A DNA stretch of 12,094 nucleotides from Eggerthella sp. CAG:368 (GTDB taxonomy: Bacteria; Actinomycetota; Coriobacteriia; Coriobacteriales; Eggerthellaceae), in NCBI GenBank assembly GCA_000434775.1, contig FR895486.1, forward strand, positions 2,784 through 14,877, in the 5' to 3' direction. The position numbers and the translations under genes were made by a program. Within the stretch, counting starts at the first letter, position 1; every line of letters starts with the position of its first letter. This document shows positions 11,476 through 12,094 of the stretch, piece by piece. Below the pieces are notes generated by a model. The model was not told the DNA's origin. It saw nothing but the letters and a program-made list of their open reading frames with translations, and did no database searches.

Positions 11476-12094
11476 TTATCGCGCCGCTTTATAGCGTGCC
11501 GCAACCTCTATTGCTACCCGCAAGCCATCAACCGCCGCAGACATAATACCGCCCGCGAAACCTGGCCCTTCTCCACACGGAAAAATTCCCGTGGAACTAG
11601 GAGAAGTCTTTTCAGCAAGTTGCTTTTCCCTCTCATCTGAAGCGCAGAAAGCTTCGAATTTCTTTGTGCGGCAAACGCGAACAGGAGAGGAAGATCTGGT
11701 CTCAGGCGCTGTAAGCAATGCCTGAGGATTATCAAACCCCTTAAGTTTTCGTGCAAACAGAGGGAGCGCTTGCGCAAGTGAATCGCTCACAAACGAAGGG
11801 AAACAATCTTTGATTGGTACGTTTACCACCCCGCGAGGATACGTTGGCTCACACGACAGAGAATCACCCGAAGCAGGAAGCGACGAAGCTGCCACAGGGC
11901 TTGTTTTGTTTGAATCCTTGGCTTTGGCTGTTTGGATGCTTGCAATAAACTCTGCAACTGACTGACAGGGTGCCTGATACGGCTTTCCTCCTGCTTGTTT
12001 AGAACACGCGAAAGCCGCCTGCTCTATGCGACGCTGAAGCTCAACACCCGCCAGCACATCGTCACTTCCAAAATCTGAAGGATCAACATTTACG
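11476..12094 (-). CDS. FAD-dependent dehydrogenase (COG2509-like), C-terminal part
   Basis: The reading frame is open to the right window edge, so about 205 C-terminal codons are present and the start lies outside; the GTG at 12057 is internal. The fragment begins VNVDPSDFGSDDVLAGVE, followed by ELQRRIEQAAF, GGKPYQAPCQSVAEF, an ETRSSSPVRVCR segment and, near the end, GIFPCGEGPGFAGGIMSAAV then DGLRVA. This C-terminal glycine-rich E/GxGxxxGGIxSAAxDG pattern closes the FAD site in the uncharacterised NAD(FAD)-utilising dehydrogenases related to HI0933-type flavoproteins. The N-terminal Rossmann GxGxxG motif is not visible because of the cut. The substrate is unknown. A low-complexity linker (about residues 55-80 of the fragment: TAKAKDSNKTSPVAASS and following) separates the two conserved parts. 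Confidence 0.85.
   Translation of the reverse strand, partial: VNVDPSDFGSDDVLAGVELQRRIEQAAFACSKQAGGKPYQAPCQSVAEFIASIQTAKAKDSNKTSPVAASSLPASGDSLSCEPTYPRGVVNVPIKDCFPSFVSDSLAQALPLFARKLKGFDNPQALLTAPETRSSSPVRVCRTKKFEAFCASDEREKQLAEKTSPSSTGIFPCGEGPGFAGGIMSAAVDGLRVAIEVAARYKAAR

Overview
The window is a run of housekeeping genes, all on the minus strand, so transcription runs from high to low coordinates. No mobile element, CRISPR array, tRNA or rRNA was seen. By eye the base composition is moderate (GC in the high 40s). Three traits hint at an actinobacterial lineage such as Coriobacteriia: the PVEEQ / LDDLPVDSI C-terminal style of the ATP synthase alpha subunit, a b subunit with a signal-peptide-like N-terminus, and separate atpF and atpH. 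This placement is inference from remembered family features and was not tested by a search.

In transcription order: 12094-11476 is the C-terminal part of an FAD-dependent dehydrogenase of the COG2509 type. 11340-10738 is a TsaC/Sua5 threonylcarbamoyl-AMP synthase (tRNA t6A). 10674-9703 is a monoacylglycerol-lipase-like hydrolase, followed after 2 nt by glycerol kinase (9700-8201); together they could release and phosphorylate glycerol. A good promoter then drives rpiB (8117-7680), and tandem hairpins separate rpiB from glyA (7561-6311). Next come upp (6037-5366), a 309-nt non-coding gap, and a ComEB-type dCMP deaminase (5056-4598). After a 190-nt gap the F1Fo ATP synthase operon begins: a small membrane protein in the atpI position, then atpB, atpE, atpF, atpH, atpA and the first 31 codons of atpG, which runs off the left edge.

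The order tsaC - rpiB - glyA - upp - atpI - atpBEFHAG matches the ywlC-ywlF-glyA-upp-atp neighbourhood known in Bacillus subtilis, with the hydrolase-glpK pair and comEB placed inside it. Functionally, glyA (methylene-THF) and ComEB (dUMP) both feed thymidylate synthesis, upp salvages uracil, and the c subunit carries proton-type rather than sodium-type residues.

Several starts differ from the longest reading frame: atpF (TTG 2844), atpA (GTG 1668), upp (6037), glyA (7561), glpK (9700) and the hydrolase (10674). The most interesting non-coding signals are a chain of hairpins in the atpB-atpE spacer, a dyad spanning the upp -10 box, a 9-bp palindrome in the glyA leader, and a nested inverted-repeat element downstream of upp. 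I found no clear novel multi-gene system; the findings are mostly regulatory or protein-level oddities.
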